Shown piece after piece: positions 38,451 through 48,805 of a stretch of DNA of 64,000 nt. The notes under the pieces were generated by a model, which saw only the letters and a program-made list of their open reading frames with translations, was not told the origin of the DNA and did not search any database. The DNA is taken from NCBI RefSeq assembly GCF_030296835.1, contig NZ_AP027922.1:2790001-2854000 (forward strand). The letters run 5' to 3'. This DNA comes from Pseudoalteromonas sp. MM1. GTDB taxonomy: Bacteria; Pseudomonadota; Gammaproteobacteria; Enterobacterales; Alteromonadaceae. Positions within the stretch are counted from its first letter, which is position 1. Each line of letters opens with the position of its first letter. The translations under genes and the position numbers were made by a program.

Positions 38451-41129
38451 TTGGTCATGAAAACCAGTAAGTTAAGCATTCGATTATTATGGTATATAAC
38501 TCCGCTTGTTATATTGCCTTTGTTGTTTTTAGGTGGTTTTACATTAACTAACGTAACTAACTCAACACAAAAGCAGGCTGATCTTATAATGAGTCGCTTT
38601 GTTGAGCAGCAACAGCAAAAGGTTTTCAACTACATAGACTCGTTCCATTCAACAGCAAAACTACTGTCTACCTCGCCTGTTTTAAACGACTTTTTATCTA
38701 ACGACATTCATGCTGATGGCAGCTATACCCGCCGCTTAGGGGCACTCATGGATGTTTTTGCCAGTTACAGTGAAGCCTACCCAGATATCATTAGTATTAA
38801 TTTAGTGTCGGCCAGTGGTAAAAGTGACGCGTATTATTCTAATAACTTAACAACCGCACCGCAGTCATACCCCTTTTTTAAGCAAGTACTGCAAAGTAAT
38901 TTGCGCCAGCAACAATTTATGGTGCAAAACAGCGACGGCACCACCAACTTATTTTTTGTACAACGCGTACAAAGTGTTGATTACTATTTAAAACGCCCAC
39001 AACAACTTGGCTTTATAGTATTGCAAGTTGAGCCCTCTATATTAAACACCAGTATTTTAGAGGCCCCTTATAACAACACCCTTAATTTACTACTGACTAA
39101 CGATGGGCAAATTTTATTCAGCTCAGACTACAGCTTACGCGGGCAATATATTACCGAGTACGAGCTTGATCAGGTTCACAACTTGGCAGATGTAGGCACC
39201 CTTTCGACTATTGAGCTTTCGAGCATAGACAAAATAGAAAGAATGATATTTGCCGTGCAAATGAGTGGTGGCTATTACTTTGTTTCAACTATTCCAAAAG
39301 GCGTGCTTTATCAATCAGGTAAGGCAATTAGCTTAATTACAGGCTTAATTGTGATTATTTCGGTGATCACCCTGCCTATTCTTATTTTTGTGGTTGTGCG
39401 TAATTTACTGCTAAACCCCATTGAGCTTTTAGGGGCCGCTAGCCACCGCGTAGGCGATGGTGATTTATCGGTAAATTTACCTGCTCATACCAATGATGAA
39501 GTTGGGGTGTTGTTTAACGATTTTAACCACATGATTAACCAAATTAGACATTACCAAGAGCAGCTAGAAGAATATAAACATCACCTAGAAGACAAAGTCG
39601 AAAGCCGTACTAAAGCGCTCGAAGCGATGAACAGCCAGCTTGAACTTGCCATAGCTCAAGCAGAGCAAGCCAACCAGCTTAAAAGCCGTTTTTTAGCAAA
39701 TATGAGTCACGAGATTCGCACCCCACTTACTGCCATTATGGGCTTTACCGAGCAGTTACTAATTAACGATAAAGTGGTTAATGACAAACAGCATTTAAAT
39801 ACCATTTTACGAAACTCTAAACACTTATTAGAGCTAATAAACAACATACTCGATTTATCTAAAATAGAGGCAGAAAAGCTCGCTGTAGAGCAAGCCCCCC
39901 TTAATGTAGTGCAGCTGGTTCACGATATAGAATCAATTATTGAACCGCTAGCGCACGAAAAACAACTCGCGTTTAGCATTCATTACGAGCTGCCATTACC
40001 GCGCACTATTTATAGTGATATGACGCGCTTAAAACAAATTTTGATAAACATAGCCAGCAATGCTGTCAAATTTACCGAGCAAGGCCAGGTGTCTATTTGT
40101 GTACATTATTTGCAAAGTAAGCAGCAGCTTGAATTTGTTGTTAAAGACACCGGGATTGGTATGTCTGAGCACCAAATAGAGCGTATATTTAAACCTTTTG
40201 AACAAGCCGATGCCACCACCACGCGCCGCTTTGGGGGCACAGGGTTAGGCTTATGTATTTCTAAAAACTTAGCGCAGTTATTGGGTGGCGATGTTACTTT
40301 AAAAAGCGAAATTGGCATAGGCAGTCGCTTTGCTATTACCGTTGATTGCCATATTAACGAGCCTAAACAGTCACTAGAACTTTTAACTGAGCAAACACAG
40401 CTTATTCCAGAAAAAGACCCTTTCTTATCGTTTGCCACTTCTAGTTTTGATGCCAACATACTTGTTGCCGAAGATAACCCAGATAACCAGCTACTTATAA
40501 AATTGCTTTTACAAACCTGGGGCCTAGAGCCTGATATGGCTAATAATGGTGCACAAGCAGTAGAAATGGCATTAGTTAACGACTACCAGCTCATTATTAT
40601 GGATATGCAAATGCCAGTAATGGGCGGCCTTGAGGCAACTAAAATGCTACGCCATGCAGCCTACGATGGGCCTATTATTGCGCTTACCGCTAATGTAATG
40701 AACCACGATATAGACACCTATATAGAGGCCGGTTGTGATAAAGCACTGGCAAAACCCATTGATAAAGACGCGCTTGAAAACGTACTTGTCAGTTACTTAA
40801 ATCTTGAAAAAGATAATCAGAATAAGTGGGATAGCTTACTAAAAAGTGAAAAATTTCAGCAAATTAACGATAACTATGTGGCTAATCTGCCAAGTTACCT
40901 ACAAAAGGTAAACAGCTTAAAAGCCAGTAACGATGCAGAAGCGCTTCGAAGCGTAGCTCATAGCCTAAAAGGCAGCGCGGGGTGCTTCAATTTTGACGAT
41001 ATTTACCACAGTGCCGCTTTATTAGAAGAGAACTTACTCAGTAACGATCAAACACAACGCCCTACTTTGATCATTAATTTAATCAATGCAATAGAGCAAA
41101 CTATTGCTAAAAGTAAACTGACAGCTTAA
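38451..41129 (+). CDS. Hybrid sensor histidine kinase with receiver and HPt domains
   Basis: The 892-residue inner-membrane kinase has a transmembrane helix near residues 11-32, a periplasmic sensor domain of about 255 residues (Cache-like, unassigned ligand), a second helix near 290-315, HAMP, a coiled coil, HisKA with SHEIRTPL (His420), HATPase_c (GTGLGLCISKNLAQLLGG), a receiver domain with phospho-acceptor Asp718 in IIMDMQMPVMGG, and a C-terminal HPt with His837 in AHSLKGSAG. This is a complete ArcB/BarA-type phosphorelay lacking only the final response regulator, and none is adjacent. GGAGGA lies eight bases before the TTG at 38451 but 14 before the ATG at 38457, which favours the TTG start. 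Confidence 0.9.
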   Translation: MVMKTSKLSIRLLWYITPLVILPLLFLGGFTLTNVTNSTQKQADLIMSRFVEQQQQKVFNYIDSFHSTAKLLSTSPVLNDFLSNDIHADGSYTRRLGALMDVFASYSEAYPDIISINLVSASGKSDAYYSNNLTTAPQSYPFFKQVLQSNLRQQQFMVQNSDGTTNLFFVQRVQSVDYYLKRPQQLGFIVLQVEPSILNTSILEAPYNNTLNLLLTNDGQILFSSDYSLRGQYITEYELDQVHNLADVGTLSTIELSSIDKIERMIFAVQMSGGYYFVSTIPKGVLYQSGKAISLITGLIVIISVITLPILIFVVVRNLLLNPIELLGAASHRVGDGDLSVNLPAHTNDEVGVLFNDFNHMINQIRHYQEQLEEYKHHLEDKVESRTKALEAMNSQLELAIAQAEQANQLKSRFLANMSHEIRTPLTAIMGFTEQLLINDKVVNDKQHLNTILRNSKHLLELINNILDLSKIEAEKLAVEQAPLNVVQLVHDIESIIEPLAHEKQLAFSIHYELPLPRTIYSDMTRLKQILINIASNAVKFTEQGQVSICVHYLQSKQQLEFVVKDTGIGMSEHQIERIFKPFEQADATTTRRFGGTGLGLCISKNLAQLLGGDVTLKSEIGIGSRFAITVDCHINEPKQSLELLTEQTQLIPEKDPFLSFATSSFDANILVAEDNPDNQLLIKLLLQTWGLEPDMANNGAQAVEMALVNDYQLIIMDMQMPVMGGLEATKMLRHAAYDGPIIALTANVMNHDIDTYIEAGCDKALAKPIDKDALENVLVSYLNLEKDNQNKWDSLLKSEKFQQINDNYVANLPSYLQKVNSLKASNDAEALRSVAHSLKGSAGCFNFDDIYHSAALLEENLLSNDQTQRPTLIINLINAIEQTIAKSKLTA

Positions 41130-41132
41130 AGC

Positions 41133-41600
41133 TTACAAAAACCCTAAATTAAGTGCCATGCCCATAAGTATGGCATCTTCAAACCCATTTTTAGTTTCAT
41201 TGTCGCTTGGGTAATAGTTTTTACGCACCGACATTTGCGTAAAGCCAGCGTGTTCGTACAGCTTTATTGCACGCGCGTTTGATTCTCGTACTTCTAAAAA
41301 AAGATTTTCAGCATTTTGCTGCTCGCCATACTCAATAAACTGGCTAAGCAACTGCCTTGCAATGCCTTTACCTTGCTCACTGGGCGTTACGCATATATCC
41401 ATAAGGGTAAAGTCAGGTCCTGCCTTTTCACCTATATAAAAACCCACCAACGTGTTTTCATCAAACGCGGCTAAATTAAAGTAACGGCCGCCCATGCAAG
41501 AGCTCATTGTTTTAAGAGTCCAAGGATGAGAGTGGCAGGCAGTTTCTATAGCCATTAATTGTGCTATTGCACTTTCGTTTACAGGTTTAAAATTTATCAA
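41133..41600 (-). CDS. rimI: Ribosomal protein S18 alanine N-acetyltransferase
   Basis: RimI acetylates the N-terminal Ala of ribosomal protein S18. The 155-residue GNAT protein has the N-terminal ETACHSHPWTLKTM (RimI-specific HPW), the acetyl-CoA loop VTPSEQGKGIARQLL, and the C-terminal EVRESNARAIKLYEHAGF with ARKNYYP-like VRKNYYPS. The start is a TTG at 41600 that overlaps the end of the upstream gene by 14 bases, as in the holD-rimI pair of enterobacteria. Confidence 0.9.
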   Translation of the reverse strand: MINFKPVNESAIAQLMAIETACHSHPWTLKTMSSCMGGRYFNLAAFDENTLVGFYIGEKAGPDFTLMDICVTPSEQGKGIARQLLSQFIEYGEQQNAENLFLEVRESNARAIKLYEHAGFTQMSVRKNYYPSDNETKNGFEDAILMGMALNLGFL

Positions 41601-41892
41601 GGCGTGTGCTCATTAAAGCCCATAAAGCGCGCTTATCAGAAGCACTGAGCTGTGAGGTTGGTAGTGTAAGCTTATCGTCAGTTAACTGTATGTCTGCCCC
41701 TTTTAAAACATGATTAATTGTTAAAGAAGGTGCACTTAAGCGTATATCACTTAATAACTGCTTGCTCAGCGCTAAAGGCTCAACGGAAGTACTTTGTGAG
41801 ACAGCTAAAGTAGTCTCAGTATTTTTAGGACGATAGTGCTGATTTAGTTCAAGGTTTTCTATACCAAAAATAGCTGCGTAACGTGGATGCAT
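41587..41892 (-). CDS. holD: Probable DNA polymerase III psi subunit
   Basis: The psi subunit links the clamp-loader complex to SSB through chi. This 101-residue protein begins MHPRYAAIFGIENLELN, resembling the psi N-terminal xxLGIxxWxLR pattern, and ends SASDKRALWALMSTRLDKF, resembling the psi C-terminal helix. It is shorter than E. coli psi (137). The overlap with rimI is the main support, because holD-rimI is a conserved pair. The sequence similarity alone is weak. Confidence 0.6.
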   Translation of the reverse strand: MHPRYAAIFGIENLELNQHYRPKNTETTLAVSQSTSVEPLALSKQLLSDIRLSAPSLTINHVLKGADIQLTDDKLTLPTSQLSASDKRALWALMSTRLDKF

Positions 41893-41956
41893 AACAACTC
41901 AGTAGATTAAACACTAGAACAATATATGAAGTAACAAAAACGATGTAAAGAAGAAA

Positions 41957-42033
41957 TGGCAGGGGCGGAGAGATTCGAACTCCCAACCGTCGGTTTTGGA
42001 GACCGCTGTTCTACCAATTGGAACTACGCCCCT
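41957..42033 (-). tRNA. tRNA-Trp (anticodon CCA)
   Basis: Read leftward, the sequence starts AGGGGCGTAGTTC, has the anticodon loop CTCCAAA, the T-arm GGGAGTTCGAATCTCTC and the acceptor end CGCCCCTG with encoded CCA. Acceptor arms AGGGGCG / CGCCCCT pair fully. The anticodon CCA reads UGG. Compared with E. coli tRNA-Trp it has one extra base in the D loop, and the top anticodon-stem pair is G-A. It stands alone, not in the usual tufB or secE neighbourhood. Confidence 0.95.
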
Positions 42034-42481
42034 GCAATGTCGACGAATTATAGAGACCTTTTAGAAAAGGTAAAGTAAAAAATTAACTTTTTAGTTCAAC
42101 TGCTTTTAAAACATACAAAACGATGAATTAGCATGCTAATTTGCTATTTTTATTCACTTTAAATTGTACTATGTCGTGATTATAACCACGAATTATGCAG
42201 GTATTAGTTTTTCATACTTGCTGATTTTTGTAATTTGCAAAACAAAGGCGGCTGTAAAACAACCAATCTTTATTTTTTAACTGGCTATAGTTTTGCGCAG
42301 CGCCAAACATAAACAAATCAATAACATTGGCAGCAATTATGATACAATTTTGCGTCTAGGAGATCCGCGCCTTACCACCCAATTGCATATTTCATCATGT
42401 ATCTTACTTACGCGGATTATTCACAATGCAAATATGGAGGAGCTTTACTATTGGCTTTTGCCAATGGTTCACGCCAGTTAT
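42034..42481. other. Leader region of the BCCT transporter gene
   Basis: This 448-base region has no complete gene. It contains an inverted repeat ATCCGCG (42363-42369) and CGCGGAT (42411-42417), a strong Shine-Dalgarno at 42436 with a short overlapping leader frame, and many AT-rich stretches suitable for promoters. Confidence 0.4.
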
Positions 42482-42492
42482 ATGAAGTTTAA
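42436..42492 (+). promoter_or_regulatory. Possible leader ORF coupled to the transporter start
   Basis: GGAGGAG (42436-42442) stands eight bases before a TTG at 42451 that opens a 13-codon frame ending at TAA 42490-42492. The transporter ATG at 42482 has no ribosome site of its own and lies inside the end of this frame. The arrangement would permit translational coupling, but it is an inference. Confidence 0.4.
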
Positions 42493-44071
42493 ATCAAAAA
42501 AATACAGTATCGACTCAACTGATTACCAAGTAGGCCAAGATAACGTTAGTAAATGGGGTATGGATATACACAGTAACGTATTTTCTGTTTCTGTTGGCTT
42601 ATCTCTACTTTTTATTATAACGCTACTCGCTTTGTCACCTAGCGAAGCAAAAGAAGCTATTAACTCTATAAAAAATGCTGCACTTACAAACTTTGACTAC
42701 GTATTTATGTGGGGCGCAAACATATTATTATTATTTGCTATAGGTATAGCAGCCTCACCACTTGGAAAAATTCGCTTAGGGGGCGATAAAGCAACAACCG
42801 ATTACTCTACCCTCTCTTGGATTTCTATGCTGTTTGCCGCAGGTATGGGTATTGGCCTTATTTTTTGGGGCGTAGCCGAACCTACTGCATTTTATACCGA
42901 CTGGTTTGGCACCCCGCTTAACGCTGAAGCCTTTACCGAGCAAGGGCGAGAAATGGCCTTAGGGGCAACGGTATTTCACTGGGGTCTGCATGCATGGGCT
43001 ATTTATGGCATGACCGCATTATGCCTAGCGTACTTTGTATATAACAAGGGATTACCACTTTCAATGCGCTCAGTATTTTATCCCCTATTTGGCGATAGAG
43101 TATGGGGCAAGCTAGGTGATGTAATAGATGTAATGGCCGTGTTGGTAACTCTTTTTGGCCTTGCTACATCACTTGGGCTGGGTGGCTCACAAGCAGCCAG
43201 TGGTATAAGCCATGTGTTAGGTTTTGAAAACTCACTATTTCTGCAACAAGCTATCATTGTGTTAATTATGGGCTTGGCTATTTTATCTATTGTACGCGGT
43301 ATGGATGGCGGCGTTAAATTGCTAAGTAATATAAATATGGGCATAGCATTTGTGTTTTTAGCCCTGGTATTTATTTTAAACTTTACCACCGTTCTAGATT
43401 CTGCTTACACAGCAGTAATAGGCTATGTTAAAAATATTATTCCACTAAGCTCAAGCACCAGCCGAGAAGACACGCAGTGGCTACACGGCTGGACCGTATT
43501 TTACTGGGCTTGGTGGGTAGCGTATGCACCTTGCTTTGGTATGTTTGTAGCGCGTATTTCTAAGGGGCGTACTATTCGCGAATTTTTAGTGTACGTTTTA
43601 CTTATTCCAACCTTAGTGACCACTGCGTGGATGTCGGTGTTTGGTGGCGTAGCAATTGATCAGGTTATAAATGAAATTGGCGTTCTAGGTACCGATCAAG
43701 GAATTACAGATGTATCTCTGAGCTTATTTTATATGCTCGATGCGTACTCTTTTGGCACCGTGCTTTCGCTTTTAGCAGTGGCATTAATTATTATATTTTT
43801 TGTAACTACACTCGATTCTGGTTCTATTGTAATTGATAGCCTTACATCAGGCGGAAAGCTAGAAGTACCTATAAAGCAAAAATTAGTATGGGCTAACATT
43901 GCCGGTATAATTGCCATGCTAATGCTGTGGATTGGGGGAACTGAGTCTATTCAGGCACTACAGTATATAACCATTATTGCAGCGCTGCCTTTTACGTTTA
44001 TTTTATTGTTTGGCAGCGTAAGCCTTGTAAAAGGGCTGCTTACTGAGCTAGAGCCAAAAGCTAAACCTTAA
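42482..44071 (+). CDS. BCCT family betaine/carnitine/choline transporter
   Basis: The 529-residue protein has about 12 membrane helices and the BCCT signatures FAAGMGIGLIFWGVAEP and YWAWWVAYAPCFGMFVARIS, with the second containing the Trp-rich substrate box. It probably imports glycine betaine or a related compatible solute with sodium, fitting a marine host. The exact solute cannot be read. The frame extends 63 codons upstream, but that part lacks coding character; MKFKSKKYSID at 42482 is the best start, though without its own Shine-Dalgarno. A terminator follows at 44096. Confidence 0.88.
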   Translation: MKFKSKKYSIDSTDYQVGQDNVSKWGMDIHSNVFSVSVGLSLLFIITLLALSPSEAKEAINSIKNAALTNFDYVFMWGANILLLFAIGIAASPLGKIRLGGDKATTDYSTLSWISMLFAAGMGIGLIFWGVAEPTAFYTDWFGTPLNAEAFTEQGREMALGATVFHWGLHAWAIYGMTALCLAYFVYNKGLPLSMRSVFYPLFGDRVWGKLGDVIDVMAVLVTLFGLATSLGLGGSQAASGISHVLGFENSLFLQQAIIVLIMGLAILSIVRGMDGGVKLLSNINMGIAFVFLALVFILNFTTVLDSAYTAVIGYVKNIIPLSSSTSREDTQWLHGWTVFYWAWWVAYAPCFGMFVARISKGRTIREFLVYVLLIPTLVTTAWMSVFGGVAIDQVINEIGVLGTDQGITDVSLSLFYMLDAYSFGTVLSLLAVALIIIFFVTTLDSGSIVIDSLTSGGKLEVPIKQKLVWANIAGIIAMLMLWIGGTESIQALQYITIIAALPFTFILLFGSVSLVKGLLTELEPKAKP

Positions 44072-44095
44072 AATTAAGAGCTAAAATTAGCACGT

Positions 44096-44125
44096 AAAAA
44101 AGCCCGTTTACAAACGGGCTTTTTA
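44096..44125. terminator. Terminator between the transporter gene and guaA
   Basis: AAAAAAGCCCGTTTACAAAC continuing GGGCTTTTT gives a nine-base stem AGCCCGTTT / AAACGGGCT with A and T runs, between convergent genes. Confidence 0.88.
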
Positions 44126-44174
44126 ATACGCAATAATAAGCTTAGCTTAACAAAGTAAGCTTATTTGCTTGGGT

Positions 44175-45752
44175 TTATTCCCACTCAATTGTGGCTGGTG
44201 GTTTACCAGAAATATCGTAAACAACACGCGAGATACCGTCAATTTCGTTAATGATACGGTTAGAAACCACACCTAAAAACTCATACGGTAAATGTGACCA
44301 GCGCGCCGTCATAAAGTCGATAGTTTCAACACAACGTAGTGACACAACCCAATCATACTTACGAGCATCGCCCATAACCCCTACCGACTTAACAGGTAAG
44401 AATACAGTAAACGCTTGGCTTACTTTATGATAAAGCTCAGCTTTGTGTAGCTCTTCAATAAAGATAGCATCAGCACGGCGTAGTAAATCACAGTACTCTT
44501 TTTTGATTTCGCCAAGTACACGTACGCCTAAACCAGGACCTGGGAATGGGTGGCGGTAAAGCATGTCGTAAGGTAAACCAAGCTCTAAGCCAATTTTACG
44601 TACTTCATCTTTAAATAATTCACGTAATGGCTCAACTAAGCCCATTTTCATGTCATCTGGTAAGCCGCCCACGTTGTGGTGAGATTTAATTACGTGTGCT
44701 TTACCTGTGGCTGAAGCAGCTGATTCTATTACGTCTGGGTAAATAGTCCCTTGGCCTAACCACTTCGCATTTTTAAGCTTTTTAGCTTGCTCATCAAATA
44801 CATTAATAAACGTATGGCCAATGGCTTTGCGTTTTTCTTCTGGATCTGATTTGCCTGCAAGGTCAGCTAAGAATTGATCCTCAGCGTCTACTTTAACAAT
44901 ATTTAAGCCAAATTTATTGCCAAACATGTCCATAACTTGCTGACCTTCGTTTAAACGAAGTAAGCCATTATCAACAAATACACATGTTAGATTATCGCCA
45001 ATGGCACGGTGAATCAGCATTGCTACAACAGATGAGTCAACCCCACCCGATAAGCCTAAAATAACTTCGTCATCGCCAACAGTCTCTTTAATGCGCTCTA
45101 TAGCATCATCAATAATTTTGGCAGGTGTCCATAGTTTTTCACAGCCACATATATCAATTGCAAAACGCTCTAATAAACGTTGTCCTTGATGAGTGTGAGT
45201 TACTTCTGGGTGAAATTGTACGCCGTAAAAACGTTTTTCTTCGTTAGACATAGCAGCATGCGGACACGTTGGTGTTTTAGCTGTGGTGTTAAAGCTTGCT
45301 GGCACTTCCATTACTTTGTCGCCGTGGCTCATCCACACGTCTAAAACGCCGTTGCCGCCATCGGTAATATGATCTTCAATTGCATCGAATAATGCACAGT
45401 TACCCACTTTTTCTACTTGTGCATAACCAAACTCTTTTTTATCTGAGCTGTGTACACTGCCGCCAAGTTGAGCTGCCATGGTTTGCATGCCGTAACAAAT
45501 ACCCAGCACTGGCACGCCAGCGTTAAACACGTATTCAGGTGCACGCGGGCTGTTCTCTAGTGTGGTTGACTCAGGGCCACCAGATAAAATAATACCTTGT
45601 GGATTAAATTCGCGAATTTGCTCTTCGGTCACATCCCATGCCCACAGCTCACAGTAAACGCCAATTTCGCGGATACGACGCGCGATTAATTGAGTGTATT
45701 GCGAACCAAAATCTAAAATTAGAATTCGTGAATCGTGAATATCTTTGCTCAT
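44175..45752 (-). CDS. guaA: GMP synthase (glutamine-hydrolysing)
   Basis: GuaA converts XMP to GMP. The 525-residue protein has the class I glutamine amidotransferase domain ([17 protein letters not shown], nucleophile Cys in VLGICYGMQ, and [10 protein letters not shown]) and the ATP pyrophosphatase domain with P-loop [13 protein letters not shown], ending KPPATIEWE. The ATG at 45752 gives the conserved [16 protein letters not shown]; the 11-codon extension is rejected. It follows guaB by 96 bases, and the two should form the guaBA operon. Confidence 0.97.
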   Translation of the reverse strand: MSKDIHDSRILILDFGSQYTQLIARRIREIGVYCELWAWDVTEEQIREFNPQGIILSGGPESTTLENSPRAPEYVFNAGVPVLGICYGMQTMAAQLGGSVHSSDKKEFGYAQVEKVGNCALFDAIEDHITDGGNGVLDVWMSHGDKVMEVPASFNTTAKTPTCPHAAMSNEEKRFYGVQFHPEVTHTHQGQRLLERFAIDICGCEKLWTPAKIIDDAIERIKETVGDDEVILGLSGGVDSSVVAMLIHRAIGDNLTCVFVDNGLLRLNEGQQVMDMFGNKFGLNIVKVDAEDQFLADLAGKSDPEEKRKAIGHTFINVFDEQAKKLKNAKWLGQGTIYPDVIESAASATGKAHVIKSHHNVGGLPDDMKMGLVEPLRELFKDEVRKIGLELGLPYDMLYRHPFPGPGLGVRVLGEIKKEYCDLLRRADAIFIEELHKAELYHKVSQAFTVFLPVKSVGVMGDARKYDWVVSLRCVETIDFMTARWSHLPYEFLGVVSNRIINEIDGISRVVYDISGKPPATIEWE

Positions 45753-45781
45753 GAAGGATCTCGTAAAGTAGATGCTAGATT

Positions 45782-45829
45782 CCACTAATTTGCTTAGTGG
45801 CTATAAAAGAGGGCTGGTAATTCCAGCCC
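45782..45829 (-). other. Two hairpins in the guaB-guaA spacer
   Basis: CCACTAA/TTAGTGG (45782-45800) and GGGCTGG/CCAGCCC (45811-45829) lie between guaB and guaA. Neither is followed by a long T run in the direction of transcription, so they look more like processing or pausing structures than full terminators. Confidence 0.5.
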
Positions 45830-45848
45830 CGTAATTTAAACGTGTTGT

Positions 45849-47318
45849 TTAACCTAAGCGGTAGTTAGGCGCTTCTTTGGTAATTTGCACATCGTGAACG
45901 TGCGACTCACCCATACCTGCAGATGTAACACGTACAAACTGAGGTTTTGTATTTAGCTCTTCAATGGTGGCACAACCCGTTAATCCCATTGCGCTACGAA
46001 GGCCACCCACTTGCTGATGAATAATCGTTGCAATTGGGCCTTTATAAGCGACGCGACCTTCAATACCTTCAGGTACTAATTTGTCAGCTTGGTTAGATTT
46101 TTGGAAGTAACGATCCGACGAACCTTCTTTTTGATCCATCGCCCCTAACGAGCCCATACCGCGGTAAGATTTGTAGTAACGACCTTGGTAAAGTTCAACT
46201 TCGCCTGGCGCTTCTTCAGTACCAGCAAGCATTGAGCCCACCATTACACACGATGCACCCGCAACTAGTGCTTTAACAATATCGCCAGAAAAACGAATAC
46301 CGCCATCGGCAATTACTGGAATATCACGCCCTTGTAAGCCATCTACCGCATCAGAAATAGCCGTAATTTGTGGCACGCCACAACCTGTAACAATACGCGT
46401 AGTACAAATTGAACCTGGGCCAATACCTACTTTAACCGCATCCACACCTGCATCAGCAAGGGCAATTGCGCCTTCGGCAGTGGCAACGTTACCAGCAATA
46501 ATTTGTAAATCTGGGTAGTCTTTACGTGTTTGTGAAACACGGTCAATAACACCTTGTGAGTGACCATGCGAAGTATCGATAAGTAAAACATCAACACCCG
46601 CCTCTACTAATGCAGCAATTCGCTCATCAGTACCTGCGCCAACACCCACTGCAGCACCTACACGTAAACGACCTAGCTCGTCTTTACATGCATGTGGTTT
46701 GTCTTGCGCTTTTTGGTAATCTTTTACGGTGATCATGCCTTTTAGTTTAAATGCATCATCAACCACTAAGATTTTTTCAATGCGGTGTTCGTGCATTAAA
46801 CCTAAAATTTCTTCGCGCGATGCGCCTTCTTGAACCGTTACCAGTTTGTCTTTTTTAGTCATAACGCTAGAAACAGGCTGTTCAAGCTTAGTTTCAAAAC
46901 GCATGTCACGACCAGTAACAATACCTAGTAGGTTATTTTCGCTATCAGTAACCGGGAAACCCGAGAACCCTTTCTCTTGCGAAAGAAGCGTCGCATCTGC
47001 AATCGTTAAATCGGCAGACACAGTAACAGGGAATGATACAATACCTGCTTCGTAGGTTTTAACTTTACGTACGTTTCTCGCTTGTTCTTCAATGGTCATG
47101 TTTTTATGGATAAAACCAAGACCACCTTCCTGCGCGAGGGCAATAGCTAAACGAGCTTCTGTAACAGTATCCATAGATGCTGAAATAAGCGGCAAGTTAA
47201 GTTTGATACCACGCGTTAAGCGAGTTGAAATATTTGCCGTGTGAGGCAAAACAGTAGAATGACCAGGTACTAAAAGTACGTCATCAAAGGTAAGAGCTTC
47301 TTTAGCGATTCTAAGCAT
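45849..47318 (-). CDS. guaB: Inosine-5'-monophosphate dehydrogenase
   Basis: GuaB oxidises IMP to XMP, the committed step to GMP. The 489-residue protein has the N-terminal [20 protein letters not shown], a CBS pair inserted near residues 90-205, the NAD loop and the catalytic Cys in [20 protein letters not shown], followed by the flap with [11 protein letters not shown] and YKGPI. No PurR-like operator was recognised upstream. It diverges from xseA, the usual gammaproteobacterial order. Confidence 0.97.
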   Translation of the reverse strand: MLRIAKEALTFDDVLLVPGHSTVLPHTANISTRLTRGIKLNLPLISASMDTVTEARLAIALAQEGGLGFIHKNMTIEEQARNVRKVKTYEAGIVSFPVTVSADLTIADATLLSQEKGFSGFPVTDSENNLLGIVTGRDMRFETKLEQPVSSVMTKKDKLVTVQEGASREEILGLMHEHRIEKILVVDDAFKLKGMITVKDYQKAQDKPHACKDELGRLRVGAAVGVGAGTDERIAALVEAGVDVLLIDTSHGHSQGVIDRVSQTRKDYPDLQIIAGNVATAEGAIALADAGVDAVKVGIGPGSICTTRIVTGCGVPQITAISDAVDGLQGRDIPVIADGGIRFSGDIVKALVAGASCVMVGSMLAGTEEAPGEVELYQGRYYKSYRGMGSLGAMDQKEGSSDRYFQKSNQADKLVPEGIEGRVAYKGPIATIIHQQVGGLRSAMGLTGCATIEELNTKPQFVRVTSAGMGESHVHDVQITKEAPNYRLG

Positions 47319-47464
47319 TTTGGCAACTTCTCACATGTGGATCTAAGATAAGGAATTGCGGCCAAATTTTAACAGCGTTGTGGGCATTCGTAAATAATAT
47401 TTCGCAAATATTTATGATAAACTTGCCTTATAACTTGCATCATAATAGTTTTAGGTTGTTTTTT

Positions 47465-48796
47465 ATGTTTTCGAAGCCTTCGCAAACGGTTTACACCGTA
47501 TCGCGCCTTAACAAAGAGATCCGTACAGTTCTTGAGCAGGGCTTTGCATCGCTCATTTTAACAGGCGAAATTTCTAACTTTATTACCCCTGCTTCTGGGC
47601 ACTGGTACTTTTCGTTAAAAGATGAAAAAGCACAAATAAAAGCGGCTATGTGGCGCGGCAATAACCGCAGCCAAACTTATCGCCCCGAAAACGGCGCACA
47701 AGTAACAGTAAGGGCACGTGTGTCACTTTACGAACCACGTGGTGATTATCAACTTATTGTTGAACATATGGAACCTGCCGGTGAAGGCCAACTTAAGCAA
47801 GAGTTTGATGCATTAAAAATGCGCCTCGCCGCAGAGGGTTTATTTAGTTCAGCCTATAAAAAAGCACTGCCGCAAAATATAAACCGTGTGGGTGTAATAA
47901 CCTCGGCAACAGGCGCTGCCATAAAAGATATATTAACCGTACTAAAACGCCGCGCACCGCAATTAGAGGTAATTATTTACCCAGCCATGGTGCAAGGTAA
48001 AGAAGCCCATGTGCACTTAATTAACCAAATACAATTAGCCAATGCACGCAATGAGGTCGACGTACTTATTTTAGGGCGAGGCGGTGGCTCGTTAGAAGAT
48101 TTATGGTGCTTTAACCATGAGCAGCTTGCGCGTGCTATTTATCAAAGTGAATTACCTATAGTGAGTGCGGTAGGCCACGAAATAGACACCACCATTAGCG
48201 ATTACGTTGCCGATGTTCGCGCAGCAACACCTTCAGCAGCTGCTGAGCTTGTTAGCCCTAACACGCAAGAGCTACACAGTAAGGTTGTAGAGCTCATTAA
48301 CCGATTAAATAATGCCTTTAAACACGATATGGCCGATAAGCGCGCACTCGCCACACAGTTACAGCATAGGCTTAACTTGTGCCATCCGCGCAATCAACTT
48401 AATCAAAAAGCACAGCGATTAGATGAGCTAACTATTGCATTACAACAGGGCATGCGTAATCGTCTTTACCAAAAAGAGCGCACACTTAATAATTTAACCC
48501 CGCGTTTAATGCGCCAATCGCCTGATAAAAAGTTATCGCAAGCCAGTCATCAGCTTATGCAGATACAAACCAGACTTGAGCAAGCAATGCAGCACAAATT
48601 GCAACACGCACAAAATAACTTAGCGCTGCAAGCGAGTAGGCTCGATTCGGTCAGTCCACTCAATGTTTTAGCGCGCGGTTACAGCATAACCAAAACCCAA
48701 CAAGGTAAAGTAGTAAAATCGGTAGATCACATTAAAACGGGTGATGTACTAATTACAGAGCTGGCCGATGGCGCTATAAAATCAACCGCATTGTAA
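47465..48796 (+). CDS. xseA: Exodeoxyribonuclease VII large subunit
   Basis: XseA is the catalytic subunit of ExoVII, which degrades single-stranded DNA. The 443-residue protein has the N-terminal OB fold (YTVSRLNKEIRTVLEQGF and SGHWYFSLKDEKAQIKAAMW), the catalytic core VITSATGAAIKDIL, RGGGSLEDLWCFN and VSAVGHEIDTTISDYVAD, then a long coiled coil and the C-terminal LARGYSITKTQQG motif. The ATG at 47465 starts at MFSKPSQTVYT; the 29-codon extension toward guaB is unlikely. xseB is not adjacent. Confidence 0.95.
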   Translation: MFSKPSQTVYTVSRLNKEIRTVLEQGFASLILTGEISNFITPASGHWYFSLKDEKAQIKAAMWRGNNRSQTYRPENGAQVTVRARVSLYEPRGDYQLIVEHMEPAGEGQLKQEFDALKMRLAAEGLFSSAYKKALPQNINRVGVITSATGAAIKDILTVLKRRAPQLEVIIYPAMVQGKEAHVHLINQIQLANARNEVDVLILGRGGGSLEDLWCFNHEQLARAIYQSELPIVSAVGHEIDTTISDYVADVRAATPSAAAELVSPNTQELHSKVVELINRLNNAFKHDMADKRALATQLQHRLNLCHPRNQLNQKAQRLDELTIALQQGMRNRLYQKERTLNNLTPRLMRQSPDKKLSQASHQLMQIQTRLEQAMQHKLQHAQNNLALQASRLDSVSPLNVLARGYSITKTQQGKVVKSVDHIKTGDVLITELADGAIKSTAL

Positions 48797-48805
48797 AGCT
48801 CTCTA

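Noticed and set aside
47478..47493. PurR-like sequence GCAAACGGTTTAC near guaB
   Set aside because: It lies inside the xseA coding region, about 160 bases from guaB, and is an imperfect match.
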